Shown piece by piece: positions 44,935-57,200 of a stretch of DNA of 64,000 nt. How positions within the stretch are numbered: the first letter of the stretch is position 1; the number at the start of each line of letters is the position of its first letter. The DNA is from Eutypella sp. D-1 (lineage: Eukaryota > Ascomycota > Sordariomycetes > Xylariales > Diatrypaceae). Where the stretch lies: contig JAJTTP010000007.1 of assembly GCA_023313575.1 (NCBI GenBank), positions 124,001 to 188,000 on the forward strand. Reading direction: 5' to 3'. The notes beneath the pieces are model-generated. The model did no database searches. It worked only from the letters and a program-made list of their open reading frames with translations, and was not told the DNA's origin. Both the position numbers and the translations under genes were made by a program.

Positions 44935-46176
44935 TCACATCCTTAACTTATCCACCGTCAAGTACTGTCCAGCCCAGGCGTAAATACCATCATAGACAGA
45001 ACCCAACCAGCCGGTGGCAGGGCCGGCCTTCGCGACGACGCCCAAGCCGCCAGCGGCCCAGGTGAGGGCGAGGGCGGCAGCGACGCCCTGGATAGCCCAG
45101 TGGGCCCTGCGCCTGCGGCGGCGGAGGGCGCGGTCATGGAGGGTAGTCTCGCGCCAGCCGTAAGGGGGCGCGAGGCCGAGCCACTTGGCCCAGCCCCAGA
45201 CCATGTGGCCGGCGCCGAAGCCGATGAGGGCGACGTAGAAGGGCCAGCCCTGGAGGTGGTGGGCGGCGTTGGTGACGCCGGCGCTGGCGGCGCGGCGCGC
45301 GAAGCCGTGCGCCACGTACTGCAGGCCGACGTTGGAGCTGTCGCCCTCGACCAGCAGGGGCACGACGCGGTTGACGCCCACGTGGGCGGCCAGCAGCACC
45401 GCGAACCGGTACCCGTTGACGGAGATCTTGCTCAGCGCGGGCCAGGGCGACGGCGGGGCCCGCGGCTTCCTCCCGTCCTTGGCGGCGACCGTCACGTCCG
45501 TGATCTCGTCGCCGTGGCCGTAGCGCTTGGCGTTCTGGCTCCGCCGTACCAGACGCAGGGCGATGCCCGAGCCGATGTGGGCTAGCAGGGGCAGGCCGAT
45601 GAGGAGGGGCTCGGTCAGGGGCGTCTGGTAGACCTCGCGGGCCATGACGAGGAAGGGCTCGGAGTAGGGCACCGAGCGGTAGATGAGCGGGATTATGGAG
45701 GTGTTTGCCAGGTGTATGCCGGCGAAGAGCGTGAAGGTGTAGCTGGAGTAACGTTGCACGCGGGTCACTATTTTCAAAAGGGGGTGGCTCACCGCCGTCC
45801 CGTTTTTTTGGTTACCATAATGTTCCTTTTTGAATACGCAATATTTGTGTCTTCTTCTTCTTCTTTTCTTCCCGTCTCATTCTTCTCCTTTCCCCTTCTT
45901 CTTCTTCAAACCAACCAGCCTAAAAATCGGAGACGGAGAGGGAGATGTCGTACAGTAGTATATGGCGCCATGTCCGCTACCGCTGAGACCCAGGGTGGAG
46001 GAAGTATTGCTCTTATTTAACGAGCTGGATGTGGCCGTAGAAGAAGAGCCGGCGAGGTCTTCTTCTAATAACGTCTGATCGTCATCTTCGCTATCTATCG
46101 GTGATGGCTCTATGTGTAGCATAGACGCCAAGGTCTCTTGTGACCCGTAGTATCTGAGGGACCGCCGGGGTTCCAT
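44935..46176 (-). CDS. MCP1: Mcp1-like mitochondrial membrane protein (DUF1691)
   Basis: Exons 46176-45954 and 45767-44935 on the minus strand; 351 aa. The 186-bp intron (GTACGA ... AATAG) creates IYY/L/TRVQRYSSYTFTLFA, the expected start of the DUF1691 region. Landmarks: FAGIHLANTSIIPLIYRSVP, REVYQTPLTEPLLIGLPLLA, IALRLVRRSQNAKRYG, and in the second half LLAAHVGVNRVVPLLVE and FYVALIGFGAGHMVWGWAKW. Four or five membrane helices with conserved histidines give a cytochrome-b561-like look. Yeast Mcp1 sits in the mitochondrial outer membrane, binds Vps13 and, when overexpressed, bypasses loss of the ERMES lipid-transfer complex. The N-terminal 70 residues are acidic and serine-rich. The neighbouring C2H2 gene is divergent. 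Confidence 0.88.
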
Positions 46177-46851
46177 CGTGACTGATGGGGGCCCTCACCC
46201 AACCTCAATCAGTACTTGGATATCCAGGAGAAATAATCCCTTTTTTTTTTTCCCTTTTCAAGAAAATGAGCGGAAACAAGAAAAAGGGAGAGAAAGGAGG
46301 GCTAAAAAAAAACCATCAAACCCAGAAATTTAGGTGAAGTTAATTCTTTGAGGGGAGGGGATATGAAAAAATGAAAAATATTGTGAAAAAGAAATAAAGA
46401 TCAAGACAAAAAATAGGGACAAGTGAGAGCCAACCAATGAGACCGACGTCATATCATAAGCGACGTTAAGGTACCTGCTAAGGCACGAAGTATTAGGTAA
46501 ATTCCGGGGTCCCACCACACAGCAGGGGACCACTTAAGCTCGACAGCTCAGCAGCCCAACAGGGCCTCGATAGGTCCATTTGCCCCACCCTTCAGCTCTA
46601 CTAGATATACAGCTGTTTTTCTCCCCTGATAGATACGTACGTACACCACTAAAACACCACTAAAGAATATCACCAACTCGGGCGAATCACGTTTACTAGA
46701 TTAGCAAATCCGAAAAGCTACGATCTCCAGAACGGTCTGAACAGAAGCTACCCGTCAGCCCGTTTCCCTAGCTGATCGCGTTTCTAGAAAGCGAGCGAAA
46801 TCAAATAGAAAAGCAAAGGATCAATCCTGTATTGGAAATCCCACGATCAAA
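46177..46851. promoter_or_regulatory. Divergent promoter region, MCP1-like / C2H2 gene
   Basis: 675 bp between divergent starts, with A/T-rich tracts (poly-T at 46231-46240). No specific sites assigned. Confidence 0.4.
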
Positions 46852-47689
46852 ATGCCACCAGTGAGTCCTCCCTTTCTGTTCCCTCCTCCCCTCCCTCACC
46901 CTGTTCTGCCCGCCTGCTCGCGCAGCGTGCTCCGCTTTCCGGAGCCCGAGATGCGGAGTTATGCAAGTCGAGGGCATGAGATCAGACGAAAACGCATGCA
47001 TGGCATGGCATAGTATGGCATAGTATGGCATAGGTCGTCAGCTCGTTGGTCCGGCCTACGGAATTTAGGGCTATGGAGACTTTTTCTTTTCCAAGTTAAA
47101 ACTGACAACTCATCCCCCCCCTCCCCCCTCCTTCCCCCTCCAACAGCGCCACCAGACCCTCCCTCCTGCCCAGACGTCGTCGGCGCGCGCCGCGCTGCAG
47201 TCTTTCTACTGCGAGCTGTGCTCCAAGGGGTACTCGCGGATGAACGACTACGAGGCCCACCTCGGCAGCTACGACCACAGCCACCGCCAGCGCATGAAGG
47301 ACATGAAGCAGATGGTCAAGGACCCCACCGCCGGTGCCCGCGCCCGCAAGGCCGAAGCTAAAGCTGACGGGCTCATCAGCATCAAACTCGGCGAGGCCGG
47401 CGCTTCCTCGAGTACGATGGTCGCGGCGGCTGCGGGTTCGGCTACTGGTGCGTCCGGCGGTGGCGGTTTCAAGAAGGGTGGTTTTAAGAAGAGCGGGTTT
47501 AAGAGCGCGTTTGCCCCCATCGGCGGTGGTGGCGGCAGTGCTCCTGCTGCCGCCGAGGAGAGTGTTGCGGATGATGGTAGCACTGCTAGGGAGACGGTGA
47601 GGAAGGTCGTGCTGATGGACGAGAACGTCGAGAGCGATACCGAAGACGAGGGCTACGAAGTCTACGACCCGAGGCAACCGACGGATTGA
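46852..47689 (+). CDS. C2H2 zinc-finger protein (U1-like finger)
   Basis: Exons 46852-46860 (only MPP) and 47147-47689; 183 aa. The 286-bp intron is long for this window, has GTGAGT and a pyrimidine-rich CAACAG acceptor, and contains a short tandem repeat. The single finger is FYCELCSKGYSRMNDYEAH with H47 after SYDH: C-x2-C-x12-H-x5-H (Cys25, Cys28, His41, His47), the wide spacing of RNA- or dsRNA-binding U1-type fingers. It is followed by the basic helix RQRMKDMKQM, like the N-terminus of GPATCH8-type proteins. Then comes a low-complexity part with FKKGGFKKSGFK repeats and an acidic end (VESDTEDEGYEVYDPRQPTD). Likely nuclear and RNA-related; function not established. Confidence 0.82.
46992..47032. 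repeat. Short tandem repeat TATGGCATAG inside the C2H2 gene intron
   Basis: TGGCATGGCATAG followed by two copies of TATGGCATAG within the first intron. Confidence 0.85.
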
Positions 47690-50600
47690 AAAGAACGGGT
47701 TTTTAAGGGGGAAAAAACAATTCACGACAAGTCAAAGACGATAACCGCCGAAAATACACTAAGGCTACCATACCGCGATGAGAGGGAAAATACGCCACGT
47801 CGCGTTGCCGCGCCCCGGGAAAGGGATACGCTTTTTGTAGCTATGTCTACGTAATATGGCATCGCGACGGTTGGATACCTGATCCGGGTCTAATCATAGA
47901 CAGGATTCACTTAGATAGCAACCCCCCGTAGGCATGCGCAGGAGTAGGAGCACAAACAAGGTGACTACAACTGCACCGAAGGTGCACGGGAGGCGGAAGG
48001 CCGGTCAAGCGTAGATAGACGGCGGACAACGATGGCAACGCGTCAAAACAAGCGAGCCAAGGTTACTTGATAAGTGTACATACATATGGCTGGTGGTGTA
48101 TCCGAATTAGACAAGGCAGGTTTGGCAGCATGACAGCATGGCGACATCATACATGTCGGAGGGCGACCTACGAAGAGCAATATACAGCGACGACCAGTAT
48201 CACCAAAGAGATAATCCATTCAGTAGTCCAAAACTTCATTTGCAATTAACTTGATCGAGAAGTTCCGAGCCCCAAGTAGACGATGTTGATCGATTTCTTC
48301 CTCACCTCGCTCCAACCAGGGAACGACAGCAACGAAAAAAAACAAGATCGTTTTTTAGAAGAGGGTGCCAAAAATTCCCAGCCCGGACATAAGCCAAGCT
48401 GGAGTGGTCATAGTATAGTTTTCAACTAGCAAAAACGCAGGCTCGGACGGATCCTCACTGCCATGCGTAAAGCCCGTGCACTAAGATGGGGAAAAAAAGA
48501 AGAGGAAAGGAAAAGGTCTTCGACCTAGGGAGGGGAGGCCAGCTATTTATATGTTCAAGGCGGTGTGCGGGGGGTGCTACACAATCAGTAAAGCCAGGGA
48601 ATTCTGCCGCCTTTCTTAGTACTGCGCTAAACCTATTTTGGGGGTTCTGCCTGTCAGGTCAGAAATTCAATTCTTTAGTGGGGCTAGCTACAATGTGAAC
48701 TGCCCCCACTATCTGTATCTCATTGTACCTGTCATTGAAGCAGCTAGAAGGAGCCCACTTGATATTTGTACCTTCCAACAATAAGATGCTACTGTCCAGA
48801 GCTCATTGCCTATTCACCATTCACCAGTTTGGGTATTTTTTAGATTGTTGATACAATATGAATTGGTGGCAGTGTGCATTAATGTTTGTATAACCAAGAA
48901 TGCTTACATATTGCAATTCTATCTACACATATTTTTGGCAATTCAGACTGTACCTACCTCCTTGGGGTAGGTAGGTACCCTTGTCCATTGAGGGCAGGAG
49001 CTTGAGGCGCTTTCTCCTAAGCTACTCATTCACCCTATCTTGGCTTACACATTGAGACCTTTGGGGATGGGCGACTGCAAGTGAGGAAGACATGGGACTT
49101 TAAAGGCTTATTGATCACATTGTGTGGTTGAACATGGTAAGAAATAATGAACAGCTTATTCAATCAAGCTTATCAGAATGATTTCATCAGAGCCCTTGAC
49201 TACACAGGTTTTATGTAGAAGCCTATGTCCATACTGACCTTTGTGTTTTTCAATGAGCAGCCTTGCCCTCCCGCATTGATCCGCTTGGTACAACACCATA
49301 ATATGCTGCAGCATTGGTAGTATTATTATTAGGACTTTGAAGTATTCATCTGTATTATCATTCGTTCTACCAAATGTGGTTGAACCCAGCAGCAGCACAC
49401 AGGAATATTGCGTCATCGTCAGCGCTTGGGATGTCTGAGATACATTCGGTGCTGTTCAGATCCAGATCCAGATTCCTACGCTCTTAAACTTGGAGGGTGG
49501 CATCAAGAGCTTCAACTATTATGAGTCCATAGGTGTAGGTGGCATCCATCTATCATCCCGGGAACCGGAATATCCTATACACCCCCCTCGGGAACCCCTC
49601 ACGTCTGCGTCCCGAAAGGTGGCGGAGCACCACACTCCATGCTGCCCGGCTCGATCCGCATGGCTGGCTGCTTGTTGCTACTATATATCCCAACAACTTT
49701 GATGAGCTGCATTTTCTGACCCTGACTCTGATTCGCCAATGGATTAAGACTCGCATAACAGGCTAGAGTGCGTCATACGCACATGGCAAGGAGACGGTCT
49801 GCGAGTATGCCACCCTAACCCGGCAGCCCGGATCAAGGCCCTCCTGCTTCCGACTATTGAGAATCTTCGGAAAGCTCGCTAAAGGGGGTTCTGCTCATGA
49901 AGCTCCAAGTGGGGGTCTTTTCTCAGCCACACGGCTCGGCGGCGAAGCAAAGAATTAATAGGATACGTCGTTTATCATCGCGCCCAAAACATCTTCCTGT
50001 AGTATTGAATATATCGAGATCGACGGGGAGCGACGAGGCGACCTTGGGGGACTCGGCGCGAACGCAGATCTATACGCCGATCAACCTAGCTACCAGTATA
50101 CATACTATTACTGTATTTCGCTTTGAACGTATTAAACGCGAGCCGATCCGATGTGGACCTACCCCGGTAAGCCTCTTTGAACGATCCCTCTCCAGGGGGT
50201 CCCGGAGTTGGCCTATGCAGCGTTCGTAACAAGTCAAATTAAGCTTAACAGCAGAGCTTATCTTCTCCAGCCGTCTACCACCTTTTCCCCGCAAAGGAAA
50301 TGCTAGGTTCCAAATACATGGGCATTATGCGGTGGCTTAGATGGGGGCATGGAGGATGGTCTAGGGAAGCGCTCACCGCAGCAGTGCTACCGGCTAAAGA
50401 AAAAAGAAGCACAGGAGGATCGCGCTAGGCTGGACGGGACCACCAGGCTCGCTATTCGGCCGTCTAGTCTTGCCGTGCGGGGGGGGGGCTTCGATCTATT
50501 CCCCGTATCGGATCTAAAAGTTAACTTCCCAAGGTTCAAGGGTTCTTCTGCGGCCAGCGTAGCCGGAAATTCCGAATAGGTAAGTTGGAGAGCATATGCA

Positions 50601-50867
50601 TATAAAGCGAGGCCACGCTACCCAACCTACCTGCATCAGCGGAATGGAGGCTCGTTACCAACCAGCCCCCGGAGACCAATGGGCGAGGTAGCATAGGTAG
50701 AAATAAATTCGCACAGCTTCATTCTCTCTTAGCCTTACTGTCCTGTCCGCCTCCTGCCCGATAGCTGCGGCTCTGTGCTGTTGCTGTTGCTGGTGTCCGG
50801 ATTTACCTTGGAAACTTTACCCGGACGGCACATTTAAGCTTTCGGAGATCCCGCCGAACCTCTCGAT
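47690..50867. other. 3.2-kb intergenic region
   Basis: No gene recognised. Frames at 49490-49766 and 50349-50579 are short and domain-free. The last 250 bp contain a TATAAAG at 50601-50607 and form the GDSL promoter. Confidence 0.45.
50601..50607 (+). promoter_or_regulatory. Candidate TATA box of the GDSL esterase gene
   Basis: TATAAAG, 267 bp before the start codon; a long leader would be needed. Confidence 0.3.
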
Positions 50868-52525
50868 ATGCATCTGCGGCGGGCCCTGCCGCTGCTCCAA
50901 GTGGCTGCCGCCGCCCACGCGACGTCCGGCATCCCGGGTCTTGGGCACGTGGATAACCTGTTCGTGTTCGGCGACAGCTACACGGACCAGGGCCGGTTGG
51001 CATGGTTCACGGCGCATGGCGGCGAGGCGCCGCCCGCCGGCACCTTCATTCCCGCCGGCAGTCCCACGGCGAGCGGAGGTTACAGCCGGCCGTACTTCGT
51101 GTCGGGGTCACTGAACGCGACGACTTTTAATTACGCTGGTAAGGGACGGGGAGAGCCAGTTCTGCTGGCTCTGCTCTGCTGTGGTCCTGGCCGCAGTCTA
51201 CGTCTACTACATCAGGACCACATCCTAGGGCATCTATCTTAATACATATCCTTATAAGCTTACTGACAAGACTGCCTAACTCGCAGTGAGCGGGGCAACG
51301 TGCTCGAACGACATCATCAAGCGAGACTTCGCGGCGATCAAGGCGCCCTTCCCGTCCGTCGCCGAATACGAGGTCCCCGCCTTCCTGGCCGACGTGGCGT
51401 TCGAGAACCCGACGACGCACACCAACACGCTATTCTCCCCTGGTGACGGGCGCAAGGCCGAGAACTCGGTCTACGCCCTGTGGATCGGCACCAACGACCT
51501 CGGCACCGACGCCTTCCTTACCGACTCGCAGCGTCGGACCGGCGCCACCGTCGCCCGCGACTTTTCCGACTGCGTCTGGGGCGTCTTTGACGAGCTCTAC
51601 AACGTCGGTGGGCGGCATTTTGGTGAGTCGCACCACCATCACTTTGTCGTTGATTCTCTAGCTCCTCCCGCATTCCACGCCTGGGGATGCAAGCAGCGAG
51701 AATTCGAAAGTTCCGGCTAGAAGATAAGGCAAGCTCAGATTAGCTGTCTCTCGAAATTTGAATCCGGCCCCAATCTTATTATAACAACTGAGTGAGCCTA
51801 CTGACGCCCGAGCCCCCCGTCTCTACGTAGTACTCTTCAACATGGCGCCCCTAGACCGGTCGCCGTTGTACGCAGCACCGGATAAGAAAGGCGCGTCGGT
51901 GTCGATGTACTGGCTGTCGAAAAACCAGTACAACACGACGCTGTATGAGCATCGGATGCGGGAGCAGACGGCGACGGTGAACACCGTGTTCGAGTACGGC
52001 GCGCCGTTCCACCTGCTAGTTGGGAACCGGTGGCCCGGCGCTTCGTTCACCCTGTTCGATGTGCACCGCCTCCTCTCGGACGTCATGGACGCCCCCGATC
52101 GGTACCTCGACTCCCCCGCCGACGCCCACGGCTGGTACTACCACTGCGTCATGGATTCCGACCTCGCCAAAAACGGCAGTGACCCCAGGCGTTGTGACAA
52201 GTCCGAGAACCCCATGTCTAGTTTCCTCTGGTGAGTGGTGCTGAAGCAGTCGTCCGAGCCCGGAGAGCCGGCGACGCAAGGAGTCGCGGTGAGTGTTGTG
52301 TTGGGAAGCTAACGAGACCGATGTGCGCACCGCAGGTACGATGAGTTGCATCCTTCGGAGAAGGCTGGTAGGCTCCTTAGATTTCCTCGCTACTCGCCCC
52401 CAACTCAAAGACGCTGACGTGGGCTGACGAGCGCAACAGACCAGATTATCGCGGGGGAGTTTGTAAAGTTGCTCGATGGGAAGTCGAAATACGCAACGTA
52501 TTATCAATCCAAGGATAGCAGCTAG
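50868..52525 (+). CDS. Secreted GDSL/SGNH esterase (CE16-like acetylesterase or lipase)
   Basis: Five exons: 50868-51138, 51287-51622, 51831-52230, 52336-52367 (32 nt) and 52440-52525; 374 aa. Introns are 148, 208, 105 and 72 bp, all in phase. The signal peptide is MHLRRALPLLQVAAAAHA or slightly longer. SGNH blocks: FVFGDSYTDQG with nucleophile Ser37, an Asn in block II (likely NYAVSGATC, joined by splicing), WIGTNDLG for block III, and YDELHPSEKADQ with Asp338 and His341 completing the triad. The last block depends on the tiny exon, which supports the model. Such enzymes remove acetyl or acyl groups from plant polysaccharides or other esters outside the cell; CE16 is the best fit by layout, but the substrate is not certain. 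Confidence 0.9.
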
Positions 52526-54213
52526 ACTCTGTGAGGAGGTATGTAGGGCATTATCTACACCAGTAGTAAGTTATCTAGCTGGCATCATATGGGCATGCAT
52601 TCGAATGGGAAGGCGCGGTTGGCAGGGGACGAGAAGCATAACGATTGGATATATATACGATGCATTAATCACCATAATTGTACCACATACGTACACAGTT
52701 TTACATATCCATTTACTGGACGGGGAAGTCATACATGCGATATAAGCCACCTACATTATGTGTGACGAAATATAACTCAACTTCCATATCTATGATGTAT
52801 ATGCTTCGGGGGCGGCGGGAGCTTCGAGGTATGTTTTCAGCCAACCCGGTTGGTACCGGTACAGTTGGCAAAAGCGATGCCTTATCTACCTCTCACATAC
52901 TGAGAATGTTGCGGCGGTGACACGGCTCTTATGTATCGGATATGCACCTCCCTGGTTGGGGTCGGTGGGAGAAAGGGGGGTTGGATCGGAAATGGTCACT
53001 TAGTTGGATTTTAGACCCTCGCAGAAGATTGATGGCTACTTCCTACCTATTCATCCCCTAATTTTACTTCTGAGTATGTACCTGGGATGTGGGGACAAGG
53101 TGATTACACATTACTTGCGAGTTCCTGTTTCCTAGCTTGATTTGTCTCTGATCTGCTCTATTTTCTTCTCATCAGACTATGTCACGATACTGGGACATGC
53201 CTCTCAGGCAACATGCCTACGATGAAAGTCCACTTGCGTAACTTCGCTTCAGGGTCTTAGCCGCTTGGTCCTCAATATAAGGCGTTCCTGAGGAGTGGCG
53301 TCATTGTAGTAGCGTCCTCAAGCACATACGGACCGCAAATGGTCAAATCACTGTCAGGTACTTACCAATGAGCCAGCATAATTCGTTTCAATTATTTTCT
53401 TTTCTCTTCATTAACTACATACGTGATATCTTCCCATCCTTATCCTGTCTCGCTGCCTTTTTAATCTAGGACTCTCTGCCCGTGCGGGTGCACGCGAGCG
53501 AGATACATGGAAACAATACCAGACTGCTCTTGCCTTCCCTCGCCCCTGTCTTGTCTTCTTACGCTACGCTGCGCTGCGCTCGCATATCTACAGAAACAAC
53601 ACTGAATGGAATAAGGAAAAAGAAAAAAAGGGGGGTGTTGGTAATGGATGAGGTATTGCGTGGCGTAATCGACGCGATAATGATGAATAAATATTGATCA
53701 ACAGAAACATGGCGTGCCTGCCCGAAGGATATCGATGTAAAAGTAAGTATATATATAAGTGTATTGGCTATAGGTATTTCAGATGAAGAAACGAGATGAA
53801 CGGCGTTAAGAAGGAGATGTGAAGTCGCTGACAAGTAGGTAGGTGTTCTAAAATGACGTATAGTATGTGATATAGTATGAAAGTCCCCATGGACAAAGAA
53901 TAAGAAAGCAGGGAGTCATTTTAACCTCCCCCATCCCCCATGATTCTTGAGGGCCGGCTAACATCGAGATGCGTGCCGATGTCTTGTTAAGATAAAGATC
54001 CCAGATAATAAACGCCGCTCATCTCCCGGAGTATATATGAGTTTTTCTCTTCGGCCGTTTCTGGATACATGAAAACAAATGAAGATAAAAATGATGCTTC
54101 GAAGAAATGGTGATTCCCGCTAAAAATAGAGAAAACAAGAAGAAAAAGGAGAAAAGAACAATAAAGAGCGCTAAACGCGTTTTTTTCCCAAGAGAAAGAG
54201 GTTTCCAGCTGGT
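52526..54213. other. Convergent intergenic region (GDSL / giant protein)
   Basis: 3' flanks of two converging genes; AT-rich, no gene or RNA recognised. Confidence 0.5.
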
Positions 54214-57200
54214 CTAGTCCCAGTCGCCGAATTCGCCGTAACCGTAGGGGTTCCACTCCTGACCGGGATAGGAGGTGGCGCTCATGACGGGGATGCCGTC
54301 GTCGTCGTCGTCGGGCGCGGCGGGGAGCTCGGCGGGTTGGTCGACGAGGATCTTCTCTTCGGGCTCTGCCACATTGTGCCGCGGCTGCTGCGCTCGCAAC
54401 GTGTCGTCTGGGTAGTCGTCGTCCACGGCCGCCGCGCCGCCGTTCGCCGTCTTCGCGTTGCTCGGGTCGTAGAACCCTGGCTGCTGCTCCGGCGGCGAAG
54501 GCTCGCGCGGGGCGGGGGCGGGGACAGGCGCAGGCGCAGGGAGAGGTGGGGCGACCTGGAACTGGGCCGCAGGCTGAGATTGCTGCTGGAGGGGATGGGG
54601 AGGGGACGGGAGGTTTTGGTTTCGAGGCGACGCGTTGCGGGGCGTCGCGTCGTAGATGTTTTCCTTGGAGGAAGAGTTCGGGGAACCCGCCGCCGATGCC
54701 GACGCCGACGTCGAGCCGCGCTTGTTCGCCGCGTCGATATTGATGCTGTTGATGCTCTTGATCCGGGCCTGGCGTTTGATGCTCTGCATCGACACCTGCT
54801 GCGCCAGGAGGTGGTGGGCGCTGCTCTGGCTGTGGCTCGAGCCCGGGGGCTCCGGGCTCACGACGGCGTCCCTGTCCTGCGGGCCGTCGTGGCTAAGGGA
54901 TGCGTTCCGCGCCTGTCCGGCCGCGCCCGAGGCGGCCTGCGACATGCGGCCCAGGTCGCTCAGCGGGTGGTGCTGGTGCGTGTGGTCTGCCCTGGTTACC
55001 GCGTCCATCGACGTGAAGGACATCGCCGACTCGGATCGCCCGTACGTCTCTGGGGAGATGGGGCGGCTGCCTGGCACGTCGTTGTTCACCATGACATGCT
55101 GCTGCTGTTGGGGCTGGGGTTGGGGTACCGGAGGTGCTACATCAGCCGGAAGCACAACCTGTTGAGCGGGCGTCGGGGCCTGGACCACAATGTTGCTAGG
55201 CAGAGGCGGCTGTTGTTGTTTTTGGGACTGGGCGGGAGAGCCTGAGCCCTGGGAATCACTGCCACCGACAGGAGGTGTGGCGCTGTTACTGCGGAGAGAT
55301 TGTATGCTAGGATGATGTTGCTGTTGGTGAAGTAGAGGCGAGAAGTGGGTCGGTTGTGGGCCTTGCGGCCCGAGGGGTGGTTGTTGTAGTGGTTGCTGTT
55401 GCGGCGGAATATTCTGCGGTGGCATCGAGCGGGGGTCGAATTGCTGGATGGGTTGAGGCGATTGGCCCTGGAGCACATACTGCGGCTGGGAGCCGGGAGT
55501 CGGCGATGGGTTGGCGTTGTGGTGCCCGACGTGGTACGGCGAGACGTCCACGCCGCCGGGGGTGTTGTAGCCGCGCACTAACTCGTACCCGCGGGGTATC
55601 GGCACCTGGGCGTACTGTGGCTCTGGTGCGTTGTTCTTCTGACCGAAGGGCGGTGGTCTCCGGTTAGGCTGCGCGTGCTGTGGTTGTAGCTGCTGCCGTA
55701 CCATCATCTGTTGCTGGTGCTGGTGCGGGGGTAGCTGTTGGCCCGGACCTGGGAATTGCGGAGCTACCAGCGGCTGCCCTGGTCTACTAGGTAGTGGTGG
55801 CGACGCTGGACCTGCCATTCCTTGAGGGGCCTGGCCGCGTCCGGGCTGCATTTGTGGCGGCATTGGCCTTTGGCCAGCCTGCATATGGGCACGCGCCATG
55901 GCCTGCATCTGAGCCTGTATATGGGCCTGCCTTTGGGCCTCGGTAAGTTGGGGTTGCTGGCCTGGCTGACCCGGCACCCCCGGACGCGCCATCATCTGCG
56001 CCGGGTGGATCTGTGGACCCGGATGGAAAACCTGCTGCTGCTGTTGCTGCGGCGGCGACGGCTTCTGCTTCTGCTGCTGAGGAGCCTTGGGCGGCTGGGC
56101 CTCGGCAGGCTGCTTGCTGCGCTTGAAGGCGCTAAAGATCTTCTTGGAGGTCTTGCCCTTCTCCTTGTCCTTGTCTTTATCCTTCTCCTGCGTCGGGAAG
56201 GCCTGAATCACAGTCCGGGTCTTGGGTCCGAGGAGCTTGGTCATCGGGCTCAGAGGCTCCTCCCCAGGTTCCGCGGCGTCGTCCTGCAGCGGCCGGGACT
56301 GGGATTGTGCCGAGACGGAGCGTAGCTGCTGCTGCGAGCGACGCTCCTGCAAACTCGATCCGTTGTTCGGCACCGGGAGGGCTCCCGCCATCCGCGAGCT
56401 CTGTTGTTGCTGTTGCTGCTGCTGCTGTTGACCATCCGGACCAACTTTCCCAGCGGGCCTCTCTTGATTCGATTGCTGCTGCTGCTGTTGTTTCTGGGAC
56501 GGCGCACTTGTTGCCAGCTGGGGCGACCCCGAGTTTGTCGAGGACGTGTTAACCCGAGACTGGGACGAGAACTCTGGAATCGGCTGTTGAGGCGGAGTCG
56601 AGTGGACGGGGGAGGGCAGGGACATCGGGCGTTGCGGGGCGCCGTCAGCGGGGCCGGACTCGGCGCGGTCGCGGGTCGGGGACGACTGGGCCGTGGACTC
56701 GTCGCCGCCGCGCTCTCCCTCGCCTCCGGGTTCGCCCTCGCGCGGCGTGGCAGAGGAGACGTGGTCCTGCTCGCTGAGCGAGCCCTCGCGGTTCGACTCG
56801 GCGCTGCTGTTGGGCTGGGTGACGGTGGACACGCTGTGGGTGGAGTCGGCGATGGAGTCGCGCTCTTCCTGGCGGGAGGACGACGACACGGACGCAGAGC
56901 CCACGGGCTTCCTGTTGGGCGCCGGGGAGAGGCGCGTCGGGAAGTGGGCCTCGAGACCGGGGCTCAGCATGGGCTTGAATGACTGCGGCGAGGACTTGGG
57001 CGAGTCCGCCAGCGCCATGCCAGCCCCAGCCGCCGCCAGCCCGTCGCCGACCGGCTGCTGCGACGGCGTCACCGGGTGCGAGTTCAGCGGATGGCTGTCC
57101 TTGTGCGTGGCCGGCCGCTGCGGCCCCGCGACGCTCTGGATCGATGCCTGCGAGAGCTGCTTCGCGTGGGTGAAACCCGCGCCGGGCCGGGGCGAGAGAC